DNA from: Thermovenabulum gondwanense
GTDB lineage: Bacteria > Bacillota > Thermosediminibacteria > Thermosediminibacterales > Thermosediminibacteraceae
Reading direction: 5' to 3'
Assembly (NCBI RefSeq): GCF_001601575.1
Contig: NZ_LOHZ01000019.1
Location: 78,666 to 142,665, forward strand
DNA: 64,000 nucleotides
In this document: positions 9,701 through 18,509 of the stretch, in pieces
How the letters are laid out: each line of letters begins with the position of its first letter
How positions within the stretch are numbered: position 1 is the first letter of the stretch
Notes under the pieces: generated by a model
Told to the model about the DNA's origin: nothing
Database searches by the model: none
The model's input: the letters and a program-made list of their open reading frames with translations, nothing else
Translations under genes and position numbers: made by a program

Positions 9701-10975
9701 TCAACCCCTCCTGATCCTGAAATAATTCTCAAATGCCAGGGTAATAATTATCAAAGCCGAAAGCCAAATCCCCCCTATCAAAAATCCCGCAAAGACATCC
9801 GAAGGGTAATTCAACATATTATATACCCTGCAAAAACCGATAAAAGCAGTGAGCAATAAATCAATAAAAATTATAGCATATTTTTTGGTTTTTTTATCTA
9901 AAATTTTTACAGTCAAAAAAACTGCATATCCTATAAAGGAGGTAAAAACCAGAACCGATCCGCTGGGAAAACCGTATTTAAAAAACAAACCCATGGGAAT
10001 TTCCGGAACGGGCCTTAATCTTTGAATCTCATTTTTTAGTACCAACTGAATCACTACGGCCCCCGAAAAAGAAGCAAAAGTCAGAAATAAATAGATCAAT
10101 TTTTTATAAATATAAAAAACAAAACCGGTGGATATTATAAAAACAGTTATTACCGTTACCGGCGATTCCACAACTTCTATAAAATTTCCGGTGATTATAT
10201 CCATCAGTGGCGTTTTAAAGTGCGAGAGAATGAATTTAACAATTGCACCATCGATTAAGTCCAGTTCCTTTTCCTTTAATCCGTCAACAATTTTCAAAAA
10301 AACTAACGCAGCAACGGAGCTGTAACTTACTCCGGCAATGACATAAACACCGAATTCTCCAAATTTCTCGAGAAATAAGGAAACAGCAAACTTAATTTTT
10401 TTATAAAACGGTAAAATCCAAATTTTTGCCCTCACAAAAAAACTGCTTTTTAAAATAATATAGTAAACAACAAAAATAATTCCTATTAAAGCAAATGACC
10501 CCGGACCCAAATATTTATTAATTAAAAGCTCCGCCTTTTCTCCAAAAAAACGTACAATTAAAGCCTCTAAAAAAAACCGGGCGCCCCTGCTAAAAAAAGA
10601 AGCAATAAAAAAGGTAAAAATGTCCATCCTGAAAATACCTGAGGCAATAGTAAAAACTTTATAGGGTATTGGTGTAAAACCCGCAATAGCTACAGCCCAG
10701 GCTCCGTATTTTTTAAAATAATCTTCAATTAGCTTTAATCTTGAGTTATTTATAAATTTGTTCAAAAGGCTTCTTCCCGCCCTGACCCCCAAAAAATAAC
10801 CGAAGAGCCCTCCCATCGCGGAAGCAATTGAAGCGATAAAAGCATAAAATAAATATTTTTCGGTATGCTTTAAACAGAGGGGAATTAATACCAGGTCGGG
10901 CGGAACGGGGAAAAAAGATGCTTCTATAAAGGATATAAGAAAGAGCCAGAGAGCACTGTTTTGCATAAAAAACAT
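9701..10975 (-). CDS. DedA (VTT) - PAP2 fusion membrane protein, PAP2 site degenerate
   Basis: A 424-residue protein. Residues 1-180 are a DedA/SNARE-associated (VTT) domain, with the E-x-x-x-P-x-P and G-x-x-x-G-Y-x-x-G-R type motifs and FTPIPYK. Residues about 205-420 form a PAP2-type helical bundle. The first PAP2 motif is kept (K314-x6-R321-P322), but PSGH reads PSGS (340) and SRx5HxxxD reads CR...N389...D393. Both catalytic histidines are therefore missing. DedA proteins act as lipid scramblases or flippases; PAP2 enzymes dephosphorylate lipid phosphates. Here the second domain may only bind or transport lipid. It is the first gene of the RND operon. Confidence 0.8.
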   Translation of the reverse strand: MFFMQNSALWLFLISFIEASFFPVPPDLVLIPLCLKHTEKYLFYAFIASIASAMGGLFGYFLGVRAGRSLLNKFINNSRLKLIEDYFKKYGAWAVAIAGFTPIPYKVFTIASGIFRMDIFTFFIASFFSRGARFFLEALIVRFFGEKAELLINKYLGPGSFALIGIIFVVYYIILKSSFFVRAKIWILPFYKKIKFAVSLFLEKFGEFGVYVIAGVSYSSVAALVFLKIVDGLKEKELDLIDGAIVKFILSHFKTPLMDIITGNFIEVVESPVTVITVFIISTGFVFYIYKKLIYLFLTFASFSGAVVIQLVLKNEIQRLRPVPEIPMGLFFKYGFPSGSVLVFTSFIGYAVFLTVKILDKKTKKYAIIFIDLLLTAFIGFCRVYNMLNYPSDVFAGFLIGGIWLSALIIITLAFENYFRIRRG

Positions 10976-11257
10976 AATTCACGCACCCTTATAATAATTA
11001 TTTACTTAAATATCCTATCAAAAAATACACAAAATATAAATGTGTAACGGGAAAATTCCCATTATTTTTCAATATTTAATAATTATTAATGAAAAAATTC
11101 CCTAAGGATGGTTTTTAGACTCAATTTGAAAAAAATAGAAGCAAAACCGCCCATATACGTGCTTTAAATTAGAATAATAGAGGTATATAATCTTTAATAG
11201 TGCTTATTAATATTTTTGGCACGATATTAAAAACATTTATAAAAAGAGGGGGATAAA
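10976..11257. other. Divergent intergenic region
   Basis: This 282-base AT-rich region lies between the minus-strand DedA-RND operon and the plus-strand glycosyltransferase. The only promoter-like element I can point to is a TATAAT at 11186-11191 (+) with a poor -35 match (TTTAAA). No hairpin or small gene is evident. Confidence 0.4.
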
Positions 11258-12670
11258 ATGGAACTCCCACAGATAATATATATTATAGCGGTTTTTCTGT
11301 ACTTATTCTTCTTCGTCCTCTTTTTAAGGTATTTTTTCTGGATGAACTACTCCAATAAATACTACTGGTCCAGGAGAAGACCCCTCAGTTTGTTAGACCT
11401 GAAAAGAATAGCCAGAGAAAAAAATAAAAAAATCCCCATGTTTTCAATTTTAGTCCCCGCAAGAGAGGAAGCCCAGGTAATAGGTCAGACCATTGAAAAC
11501 CTGGCAAAATTAAATTATCCTCACAACCTGCTGGAAATAATCGTGATAACCGATGAAAAAGAGCTGGAAAAAGGAACTGCGGTGACTACCCAGCAAGTAG
11601 TTGAACAAAAAATTGAGGAATTTAAAAAGAGAAAAAATGCTCCTATATTAAAACACGTAATGGTGCCTTACGACTTTGATGGTTTTTATCAGGGTATGTG
11701 CATCGGAAAGTCCGTTCCTTCCACGAAAGGCAGAGCTTTAAACTACGGTTTATCGTTCATAGATAAAAATTCGGATATTTGCGGATTTTACGATGCGGAA
11801 AGTCATCCGGAAAAAGACGTGCTTTTATATATAGCTTATCGCTGGTTGTCCTCCGACCGGAAAAATTTAATATGGCAGGGGCCGGTTTTCCAGGTAAGAA
11901 ATTTCTTTTTCCTGAGCCCTATTACAAAAATTGCTTCCCTCTATCAAGCCTTAGCTCATGAATGGTATATGCCGGTTCTAATGAGGCAGCTTCCCTTCGT
12001 AGGAGGGACAAATCTTTTTATCGAATCAAAGCTTTTAAAAGAAATAGGTGGTTTTGATTATAATGCCCTTACCGAAGACCTGGAAATAGGTGTCCGGGCC
12101 TATTTGGAAAAGGATGCCTGGCCCGAATATTTCCCTTACGTCAGTACCGAGCAAACTCCTGAAAATTATAAATCCTTTTTCAGGCAGAGGCTGAGATGGG
12201 CTTCAGGGCACATTCAGGTAATCGAAAAATTCCGCAAAGTCAATAATTATGATTTGCAAAAGAAAAAGGCTATAATAAAAAATCTCCTGCTTAAAGGAGA
12301 AGTAGAATGGACTCTCTATCAGCTGGCAGTATTAATTCCCGTAGCGGTTTTGATTCTGAGTTTGAAAGGTCTTATAAAACCAGTTTTTCTCCCGGCACCT
12401 CTTGAATGGACCCTGAGATCTTTCGTTTTTATTTACTTTGGATTCACCTACTACCTTTACATAAAATACCTTAAATTTATGAAGACCAGGAGTAAACTTC
12501 ATACTTTCACGGCCCTATTGCAGTTATTATTCCTTCCACTGGCGGGATTCCTGTTGCCTCTACCTTATACATCCGCACTTATCCTTAGGGCTTTAAATAA
12601 ACAACCTAAGGTATGGGTAAAAACCCCCAGAACTCAGGAAGCTGTAGATCTAAGCGTAAAAAATATTTAA
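11258..12670 (+). CDS. Membrane glycosyltransferase, family 2
   Basis: A 470-residue protein: one N-terminal membrane helix (about 7-27), a GT-A catalytic domain (FSILVPAREEAQVIGQTI; acidic DAES; GGFDYNALTEDLEIG; then QRLRW as the Q-x-x-R-W motif near 308-312), and two or three C-terminal helices (about 350-445). This is the layout of processive synthases of the cellulose/hyaluronan/poly-GlcNAc type and of lipid-linked sugar transferases. The gene stands alone, with its own terminator downstream, so the product polymer or lipid cannot be assigned. Confidence 0.85.
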   Translation: MELPQIIYIIAVFLYLFFFVLFLRYFFWMNYSNKYYWSRRRPLSLLDLKRIAREKNKKIPMFSILVPAREEAQVIGQTIENLAKLNYPHNLLEIIVITDEKELEKGTAVTTQQVVEQKIEEFKKRKNAPILKHVMVPYDFDGFYQGMCIGKSVPSTKGRALNYGLSFIDKNSDICGFYDAESHPEKDVLLYIAYRWLSSDRKNLIWQGPVFQVRNFFFLSPITKIASLYQALAHEWYMPVLMRQLPFVGGTNLFIESKLLKEIGGFDYNALTEDLEIGVRAYLEKDAWPEYFPYVSTEQTPENYKSFFRQRLRWASGHIQVIEKFRKVNNYDLQKKKAIIKNLLLKGEVEWTLYQLAVLIPVAVLILSLKGLIKPVFLPAPLEWTLRSFVFIYFGFTYYLYIKYLKFMKTRSKLHTFTALLQLLFLPLAGFLLPLPYTSALILRALNKQPKVWVKTPRTQEAVDLSVKNI

Positions 12671-12682
12671 TGGATTTAAGAT

Positions 12683-12725
12683 AAAAACCTTCATAAGTGG
12701 CACACATACTTATGAAGGTTTTTTT
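12683..12725 (+). terminator. Intrinsic terminator after the glycosyltransferase
   Basis: A perfect 16-base inverted repeat beginning AAAAACCTTCATAAGT and ending in seven T, 13 bases after the stop codon. Confidence 0.9.
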
Positions 12726-12796
12726 ATTCACCCTTATATTGTTTTGTGTTCTTAGGGAAACTAAAAAATGAAAAATATATTTGAAGGAGGATGCTT

Positions 12797-13030
12797 ATGA
12801 AAGAAATATATCTTAATATCGGTAAGGAAATAAATTCCCATGACATACAAAATTTAAACAAAACCCTGGAAAAATTAGAGCCCGGTCAAGAAATTATTAT
12901 ACTCTTAGAAGCTGCTGATGCCCATCAGGCAGATGCAGTAATAGAAAACCTAAGGAATAAGAATTTTGACTTCCAGCCCCATGGCGGACATAACAGCAAA
13001 TACTATATAATTGCAAAAAAGAAAGGATAA
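12797..13030 (+). CDS. TusA/SirA-like small protein lacking the active cysteine
   Basis: A 77-residue acidic protein. The ATG at 12797 has AGGAGG six bases upstream; an ATG at 12791 touches the ribosome site and is less likely. The pattern (LxxLxPGQEIIILLEAADAHQADAVIENLRNKNFDF...KYYIIAKKK) fits the beta-alpha fold of the TusA/YeeD group, but the CPxP cysteine motif is absent and the protein has no cysteine at all. It lies 67 bases before the sigma-54 activator in the same direction. Function unknown; the fold assignment is tentative. Confidence 0.55.
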   Translation: MKEIYLNIGKEINSHDIQNLNKTLEKLEPGQEIIILLEAADAHQADAVIENLRNKNFDFQPHGGHNSKYYIIAKKKG

Positions 13031-13097
13031 AAAGGACTTTTCAATAATTTATAGAAATATTTATAAAAGTATACAATTTAAGAGGTGTCTTTAATTT

Positions 13098-14927
13098 ATG
13101 GATTCTCTTGAAAGAGAAAAAATAAAGCAAAAATTAAGGGATATTATAAAACAAGGAAGGTTGATTATAGGAGCGGGGGTAGGAAGCGGTTTTGCCGCAA
13201 AATATGCCGAAGAAGGAGGAGCAGATCTGTTATTTTTGTTTAATTCCGGCAGATTCCGAATGGCAGGAGTTCCTTCCCTCGCAGGTTACCTTCCTTATGC
13301 TAATGCCAACGACATGGTAATAAATTTTGGTGTAAATGAAATCATACCAAAAGTTAAAAATATCCCTGTTATAGCAGGACTATGTGCAACAGACCCAAAA
13401 TACTCTCATAGAGAACTTTTGGAGATAATAAAAAACTACAATTTCAACGGAATAGTTAACTATCCCACTATGTGTATAATCAATGGAAATTTCAGGTTAA
13501 TTGCTGAAGAACAGGGATTTGGTTTTGACAATGAAGTAAAATTAATTAAACTTGCTAGTGAAATGAATATATTTACAGTGGCATTTGTCCAAAACGAAAT
13601 TGAGACAGTAAAAATGCTCGAAGCAAATGCCGATGTTATCTGTGTTCATTTTGGATTTACAAGCGGAGGAGAAGGTAATATAAAAACCTTTATGCCCCTG
13701 GAAGAAGCCGTAAAAATCTACTGCAATATTTACAAAAGAATTAACAGTAAACTAAATGATAAAATATTAATGGTATACGGTGGTCCCTTAGGCTATCCGG
13801 AAAGTATAAGGAATTTTTTAAGAGAAATAAAACTTAGAGGGGCAAATGTTCACGGCTACATAGGAGGTTCGGCTATAGATAGCAATTATGTAAGAGAAAC
13901 CATATCCAGTGTAACTCACCTTTTAAAGGGAATAAGTCAACAGGAAATTACAAGGCTGGGAAAACTGGTTGGAAGTTCTCAGTCTATGCAAAATATTTAT
14001 GAAATAATAATGAAGGTGGCACCAAGTGATATTACCGTGCTGGTAACAGGTGAAAGCGGTACAGGAAAGGAACTGGTTTCAGAAGCTATTCATGAACTAA
14101 GCTTGAGAAAAAATAAACCCCTTATTAAAATAAATTGCGCAAACCTACCTGAAAATCTGCTGGAAAGTGAGCTTTTCGGTCATGAAGCCGGCGCCTTTAC
14201 TGGAGCTATCAAAAAACATATTGGCAAATTTGAGCTTGCCGACGGAGGAACCCTTGTTTTAGATGAAATAGGTGAGATCCCGTTAAACCTCCAGGCAAAA
14301 CTTTTAAGGGTTATTGAAAATCAAGAATTTTACCGTATAGGCGGGGAGAAGTTAATCAAAGTAGATGTTAGAATAATAGCCTGTACCAATAAGGACCTAT
14401 CTAAACTTGTAAAAGAAGGAAGATTCCGTGAAGACCTTTTTTGGCGGCTAAATGTCATTAATATTAATATGCCACCCCTGAGAATGCATTTGGAAGACCT
14501 TCCCGAAATTGTCGAAGAAATAGTAAAGCGCTACTGTAAAAAGCATAACAAACCCATACCAAAAATAGACCCTAACTTGATTAAAAACCTTAAATTTTAT
14601 AATTGGCCGGGTAATGTTCGAGAACTGGAAAACTTCATTCACACCCTTTTGGTATTTTCAAACGAAAAAATGCTCTCCTTTAACGATAAAGCCGCAAACC
14701 TTTTAAAGGAAAAATTATTGCAGCAAAACGAATATGAAAAGGAAACCCAAAGCAATCTTTTTAAAACCCATTCTGAATATGAAATTGAAAGTAAAATATT
14801 AATTGAAGTTTTAAAACAATGTAATTTTAACAAAACAAAAGCTGCAAAAAAGTTGGGAATAAGCAGGCGCACCCTCTACAACAAGTTAAAAAAAATGGGA
14901 TGTGATAAAGCCCCCTTTAATTTGTAA
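13098..14927 (+). CDS. Sigma-54-dependent activator with N-terminal TIM-barrel (PEP hydrolase-like) sensor
   Basis: A 609-residue three-part regulator. Residues 1-275 are a TIM-barrel domain of the phosphoenolpyruvate-hydrolase-like family and match the stand-alone protein at 16296-17123 throughout (IIGAG, NSGR-F/Y-RMAG, SLAG-LPY, TDP, NYPT). Residues about 288-520 form the sigma-54 AAA+ domain, with Walker A GESGTGKE (near 318-325), GAFTGA (near 365-370) and Walker B LVLDEIGE. A Fis-type helix-turn-helix (about 573-603) closes it. The barrel takes the place of the usual GAF/PAS/REC sensor, so it probably senses the metabolite on which the downstream enzyme acts. A sigma-54 promoter lies directly downstream at 15016. 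Confidence 0.93.
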   Translation: MDSLEREKIKQKLRDIIKQGRLIIGAGVGSGFAAKYAEEGGADLLFLFNSGRFRMAGVPSLAGYLPYANANDMVINFGVNEIIPKVKNIPVIAGLCATDPKYSHRELLEIIKNYNFNGIVNYPTMCIINGNFRLIAEEQGFGFDNEVKLIKLASEMNIFTVAFVQNEIETVKMLEANADVICVHFGFTSGGEGNIKTFMPLEEAVKIYCNIYKRINSKLNDKILMVYGGPLGYPESIRNFLREIKLRGANVHGYIGGSAIDSNYVRETISSVTHLLKGISQQEITRLGKLVGSSQSMQNIYEIIMKVAPSDITVLVTGESGTGKELVSEAIHELSLRKNKPLIKINCANLPENLLESELFGHEAGAFTGAIKKHIGKFELADGGTLVLDEIGEIPLNLQAKLLRVIENQEFYRIGGEKLIKVDVRIIACTNKDLSKLVKEGRFREDLFWRLNVININMPPLRMHLEDLPEIVEEIVKRYCKKHNKPIPKIDPNLIKNLKFYNWPGNVRELENFIHTLLVFSNEKMLSFNDKAANLLKEKLLQQNEYEKETQSNLFKTHSEYEIESKILIEVLKQCNFNKTKAAKKLGISRRTLYNKLKKMGCDKAPFNL

Positions 14928-14956
14928 CATTAAAGTTTACAACTTGCACACTTTGC

Positions 14957-14974
14957 TGTGAATCTACTTTCACA
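14957..14974. promoter_or_regulatory. Inverted repeat, candidate activator binding site (UAS)
   Basis: A dyad TGTGAA-TCTACT-TTCACA, nested inside a looser outer dyad CACTTT (14949-14954) / AAAGTG (14976-14981). It sits about 75 bases before the expected sigma-54 start site. There is no T tract, so it is not an obvious terminator for the activator gene. The position fits an enhancer for the Fis-type domain of the adjacent activator. Confidence 0.55.
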
Positions 14975-15015
14975 AAAAGTGAGACTATTCCTTTAAAGCT
15001 AAAATAAAAATCCAT

Positions 15016-15031
15016 TGGCATAAAGTTTGCT
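15016..15031 (+). promoter_or_regulatory. Sigma-54 (-24/-12) promoter
   Basis: TGGCATAAAGTTTGCT keeps the GG at -24 and GC at -12 with exact consensus spacing (TGGCAC-N5-TTGCW) and differs mainly by T for C at the sixth base. It lies between the sigma-54 activator and the Tm-1-like gene, with transcription expected to start near 15041 and AGGAGGTGA at 15058-15066. Confidence 0.8.
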
Positions 15032-15071
15032 TCCTCCTGTAGATAAAATTACTTTTCAGGAGGTGATTTTT

Positions 15072-16295
15072 TTGGGTAAAGTTGTAGCCATCTTAGGTAC
15101 TCTTGATACAAAGGGAGCCGAATTTAAATACTTAAAGGAAAAGGTGGAAGAATTCGGATGCAAAACCATTGTTATCGATGCAGGAATTTTAGAACCCCCT
15201 TATTTTGAACCTGACATTAAAAGGGATGAGGTTGCAAAAGCAGCTGGAGTCGAACTTAACAAACTCCTTGAAAAAAAAGATAGAGGAGAATCAGTAACGG
15301 CTATGGCAAACGGAGCCTCAATAATTGTCAAAAAATTATATGAAGAAGGAAAGATAGACGGAATTGTCTCCTTAGGTGGCTCCGCAGGTACATCAATAGC
15401 AACAGCGGCAATGAAACAGCTCCCTGCTGGTTTTCCTAAGGTAATGGTATCAACCCTTGCATCTGGTGACACAAGGCCTTATGTAGGCACAAAGGATATT
15501 ACAATGATGTACTCTATTGTAGATATTTCCGGATTAAACAGACTTTCAAAACAAATAATTGCAAATGCAGCTGGCGCAATTTGTGGAATGGTAAATGCAA
15601 AGGTGAATGCTGAAAATGAAAAGCCTATTATTGGCGCTACGATGTTCGGCGTAACCACACCTTGCGTAACTAAGGTAAGAGAAATCTTAGAAAAAAACGG
15701 CTATGAAGTGCTGGTATTCCACGCCACAGGTACAGGTGGACAGGCAATGGAAAGTCTAATAGAAGACGGTATAATTACTGCAGTAGCAGATATTACCACT
15801 ACCGAGTGGGTAGACGAGCTCTGTGGTGGTGTGCTATCAGCAGGGCCTCATAGATTGGAGGCCGCCGCAAAGAAAGGGATACCTCAAGTTATATGTCCAG
15901 GAGCCCTCGATATGTGCAACTTCGGTCCTATAGACACAGTACCGGCACACTATAAAAATCGAAACCTCTACAAACATAATCCCACAGTAACTTTAATGAG
16001 AACCACTCCGGAAGAATCAAAAAAATTAGGAGAAATTATCGGCAAAAAAGTAAGTGAAGCAAAAGGCCCAACAGCAGTAATAATCCCTAAAAAAGGGGTC
16101 TCTGCCATTGATGCTGAAGGAAAACCCTTTTACGATCCAGAAGCCGATAAAGCCCTTTTTGAAGCATTAAAGGAAAATGTAAAACCACCTGTAGAATTTA
16201 TAGAACTTGATTTACATATCAACGACCCCGAATATGCAGAGTTTGTTGCAAATAAATTGTTAGAATTAATAAAAAAATGGGAGGGGAATAAATAA
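15072..16295 (+). CDS. Tm-1-like ATP-binding domain protein (UPF0261)
   Basis: About 408 residues. The start is the TTG at 15072, placed by AGGAGGTGA at 15058-15066; a TTG at 15027 lies inside the sigma-54 promoter and can be excluded. The N-terminus has the family hallmark AILGTLDTKG, and later GGSAGTS, GxTMFGVTTPC and the HATGTGGQAMESL segment. UPF0261 proteins are homologous to the N-terminal domain of the tomato virus-resistance protein Tm-1, which binds nucleotide; the bacterial role is unknown. The gene is first in a two-gene operon with a TIM-barrel protein, matching the two halves of plant and fungal fusions. Confidence 0.92.
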   Translation: MGKVVAILGTLDTKGAEFKYLKEKVEEFGCKTIVIDAGILEPPYFEPDIKRDEVAKAAGVELNKLLEKKDRGESVTAMANGASIIVKKLYEEGKIDGIVSLGGSAGTSIATAAMKQLPAGFPKVMVSTLASGDTRPYVGTKDITMMYSIVDISGLNRLSKQIIANAAGAICGMVNAKVNAENEKPIIGATMFGVTTPCVTKVREILEKNGYEVLVFHATGTGGQAMESLIEDGIITAVADITTTEWVDELCGGVLSAGPHRLEAAAKKGIPQVICPGALDMCNFGPIDTVPAHYKNRNLYKHNPTVTLMRTTPEESKKLGEIIGKKVSEAKGPTAVIIPKKGVSAIDAEGKPFYDPEADKALFEALKENVKPPVEFIELDLHINDPEYAEFVANKLLELIKKWEGNK

Positions 16296-17123
16296 ATGAC
16301 AAGAAAGGAAGCTTTAGAAAGATTAAAAAAGCAAATAGCTGATGGGAAACCAATCATTGGTGCAGGAGCAGGCACCGGAATATCGGCAAAATGCGCAGAA
16401 GCAGGTGGAGTTGATTTAATCATAATTTATAACTCCGGAAGGTACAGAATGGCAGGAAGGGGCTCATTAGCAGGACTATTACCCTATGGCGACGCTAATG
16501 CTATTGTTATGGAAATGGGCAGGGAAGTTCTACCAATAGTAAAAAATACCCCTGTCCTTGCCGGTGTTTGCGGGACTGATCCCTTTAGAGTAATGAAGAT
16601 TTTCTTAAAAGAAATAAAAGAAGCGGGCTTTACAGGAGTTCAAAACTTTCCGACAGTAGGGCTTTTTGATGGAAAGTTCAGGCAAAACCTGGAAGAGACG
16701 GGTATGGGATATGACTTGGAAGTGGAAATGATTGCCCTTGCCCATGAAATGGATTTATTGACCTGCCCGTATGTATTTACACCAGAAGATGCAAAGAAGA
16801 TGACTGAAGCCGGCGCTGATGTAATAGTTGCTCACATGGGACTTACCACCAGCGGTACCATAGGTGCAAAAACTGCTTTAACCCTTGATGAATCCGTCGA
16901 AAGAATACAGGAAATCTGCGACGCAGCAAAAGCAATAAATCCTGAAGTTATGGTCCTTTGCCATGGTGGCCCAATAGCAGAACCAGAAGATGCTCAGTAT
17001 GTTCTTTCTAAAACAAAAAATGTTGTGGGCTTTTTCGGAGCCTCTTCAATGGAAAGGTTGCCTGCAGAAAGGGCAATTACTGAACAGGTCAAGAAATTTA
17101 AATCTATTATCTGGAAACATTAA
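16296..17123 (+). CDS. Phosphoenolpyruvate hydrolase-like TIM-barrel protein
   Basis: A 275-residue single-domain TIM barrel whose ATG directly follows the stop of the Tm-1-like gene. Motifs are IIGAGAGTG (20-28), [54 protein letters not shown] and the C-terminal [10 protein letters not shown]. The family is annotated as phosphoenolpyruvate hydrolase or 'TIM-barrel signal transduction protein' and corresponds to the C-terminal domain of Tm-1. Its reaction in bacteria is not established. The same fold is the sensor part of the sigma-54 activator upstream, implying a shared ligand. Confidence 0.9.
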   Translation: MTRKEALERLKKQIADGKPIIGAGAGTGISAKCAEAGGVDLIIIYNSGRYRMAGRGSLAGLLPYGDANAIVMEMGREVLPIVKNTPVLAGVCGTDPFRVMKIFLKEIKEAGFTGVQNFPTVGLFDGKFRQNLEETGMGYDLEVEMIALAHEMDLLTCPYVFTPEDAKKMTEAGADVIVAHMGLTTSGTIGAKTALTLDESVERIQEICDAAKAINPEVMVLCHGGPIAEPEDAQYVLSKTKNVVGFFGASSMERLPAERAITEQVKKFKSIIWKH

Positions 17124-17136
17124 AATAAAATATAAC

Positions 17137-17168
17137 GGGGGCACATCTAAGGTTAGCCCCCGCTTTTC
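17137..17168 (+). terminator. Intrinsic terminator of the Tm-1-like operon
   Basis: Stem CGGGGGC / GCCCCCG with a 13-base loop and a CTTTTCT tail, 13 bases after the stop of the TIM-barrel gene. Confidence 0.85.
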
Positions 17169-17192
17169 TATTCCCTCTCACCGTGAATAATT

Positions 17193-18491
17193 TTATTTAA
17201 TTGAAAACCCTTTATTTTCATCCTTCACATCTTCTTCAAAAAGGCTGGAGAAATTTTTTAATTCCAATACATTTAAATCCCTCAATTTTTTATTCTTTTT
17301 GATGCAGTAGGACACCATTTTCCCTACCACTTCGTGGGCATGTCGAAAGGGCACCCCTTTTTTAACCAGGTATTCCGCATAGTAAGTGGCATCAATAAAG
17401 CTATCTTCTACCGCTTTTTTCATATTTTCCTTTTTTATCTTCATTGTTTTTAAAAGCCCGGGGAGTACGCTAAGGCAGGATAAAACCGTATCTACCGTAT
17501 CAAAGAGAGGTTCTTTGTCTTCCTGCATATCCCTGTTGTAGGAAAGCGGAAGCCCCTTCATCATAGTCAATACCGAAATTAAATTCCCGAATACCCGCCC
17601 CGTCTTCCCCCTGATGAGCTCCAGCACGTCGGGGTTTTTCTTTTGAGGCATAATGCTGCTCCCCGTAGAGTAAGCATCGTCCAATTCGATAAAATTAAAT
17701 TCGGATGTGCTCCATAATATCAAGTCTTCAGCCAACCTGGAAAGATGCACCATTATTATGGAGGAAGCAGATAGGAATTCCATTATAAAATCCCTATCGC
17801 TTACCGCATCTATTGTATTTTCATATATTTTAGAAAAACCCAGCTGTTCTTTTACAAAGACCCTGTCGATGGGAAGGGTGGTCCCGGCTAAAGCACAGGC
17901 GCCGAGGGGCATTAAATCGGCATTTTCCTTTGCTTTTAAAAACCTCCCTTTATCCCTTCTCAGCATATGATAATAAGCCTTAAAGTAATCTGAAAGAAAA
18001 ATTGGTTGAGCCCTTTGCAAATGGGTGTAACCCGGAACTACGGTATTTTGATGTTGGAGGGATAATTCCCATAAAGTGCCCATGAGAATATCTATACCTT
18101 TTACTACATCATCTATCTTTTCCTTAACATAAAGGTGCATATCAAGGGCTACCTGGTCGTTCCTGCTTCGGGCCGTATGAAGCTTTCCGGCCACCGTCCC
18201 TATCTTTTCAAAAAGCCTTTTTTCAATATGCATGTGTATATCTTCCAGTTCCACCGTATATTCAAACATTCCATTTTCGATCTCGGCCTTTATTTCCAGT
18301 AATCCCTTTATAATTTGAGCCGCTTCTTCCTTTGATATTATACCGGTTTTCGCCAGCATCCGGGCATGAGCCATGCTCCCCATTATGTCCTCTTTATACA
18401 GGTTTTTATCAAAATCGATGGATGCGGTAAATTCTTCTACAAGAGCATCCGTATCCTTTTCAAACCTTCCACCCCACAGTTTTTTATTCAT
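17193..18491 (-). CDS. argH: Argininosuccinate lyase
   Basis: About 432 residues; cleaves argininosuccinate to arginine and fumarate, the last step of arginine synthesis. It has the N-terminal LWGGRF, HTARSRNDQ, and the catalytic signature GSSIMPQKKNPD. The ATG at 18491 is preferred (GGGGTGG upstream); a GTG at 18500 overlaps that site. It ends at about LFEEDVKDENKGFSIK, some 25 residues before the usual C-terminal GGT-containing tail, so it is slightly short. It is the third gene of argF-argG-argH. Confidence 0.95.
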   Translation of the reverse strand: MNKKLWGGRFEKDTDALVEEFTASIDFDKNLYKEDIMGSMAHARMLAKTGIISKEEAAQIIKGLLEIKAEIENGMFEYTVELEDIHMHIEKRLFEKIGTVAGKLHTARSRNDQVALDMHLYVKEKIDDVVKGIDILMGTLWELSLQHQNTVVPGYTHLQRAQPIFLSDYFKAYYHMLRRDKGRFLKAKENADLMPLGACALAGTTLPIDRVFVKEQLGFSKIYENTIDAVSDRDFIMEFLSASSIIMVHLSRLAEDLILWSTSEFNFIELDDAYSTGSSIMPQKKNPDVLELIRGKTGRVFGNLISVLTMMKGLPLSYNRDMQEDKEPLFDTVDTVLSCLSVLPGLLKTMKIKKENMKKAVEDSFIDATYYAEYLVKKGVPFRHAHEVVGKMVSYCIKKNKKLRDLNVLELKNFSSLFEEDVKDENKGFSIK

Positions 18492-18509
18492 CAAAACCAC
18501 CCCGTATCT

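Noticed and set aside
15027..15071. Earlier TTG start for the Tm-1-like protein
   Set aside because: It falls within the -12 element of the sigma-54 promoter, upstream of the expected transcription start, and has no ribosome site.
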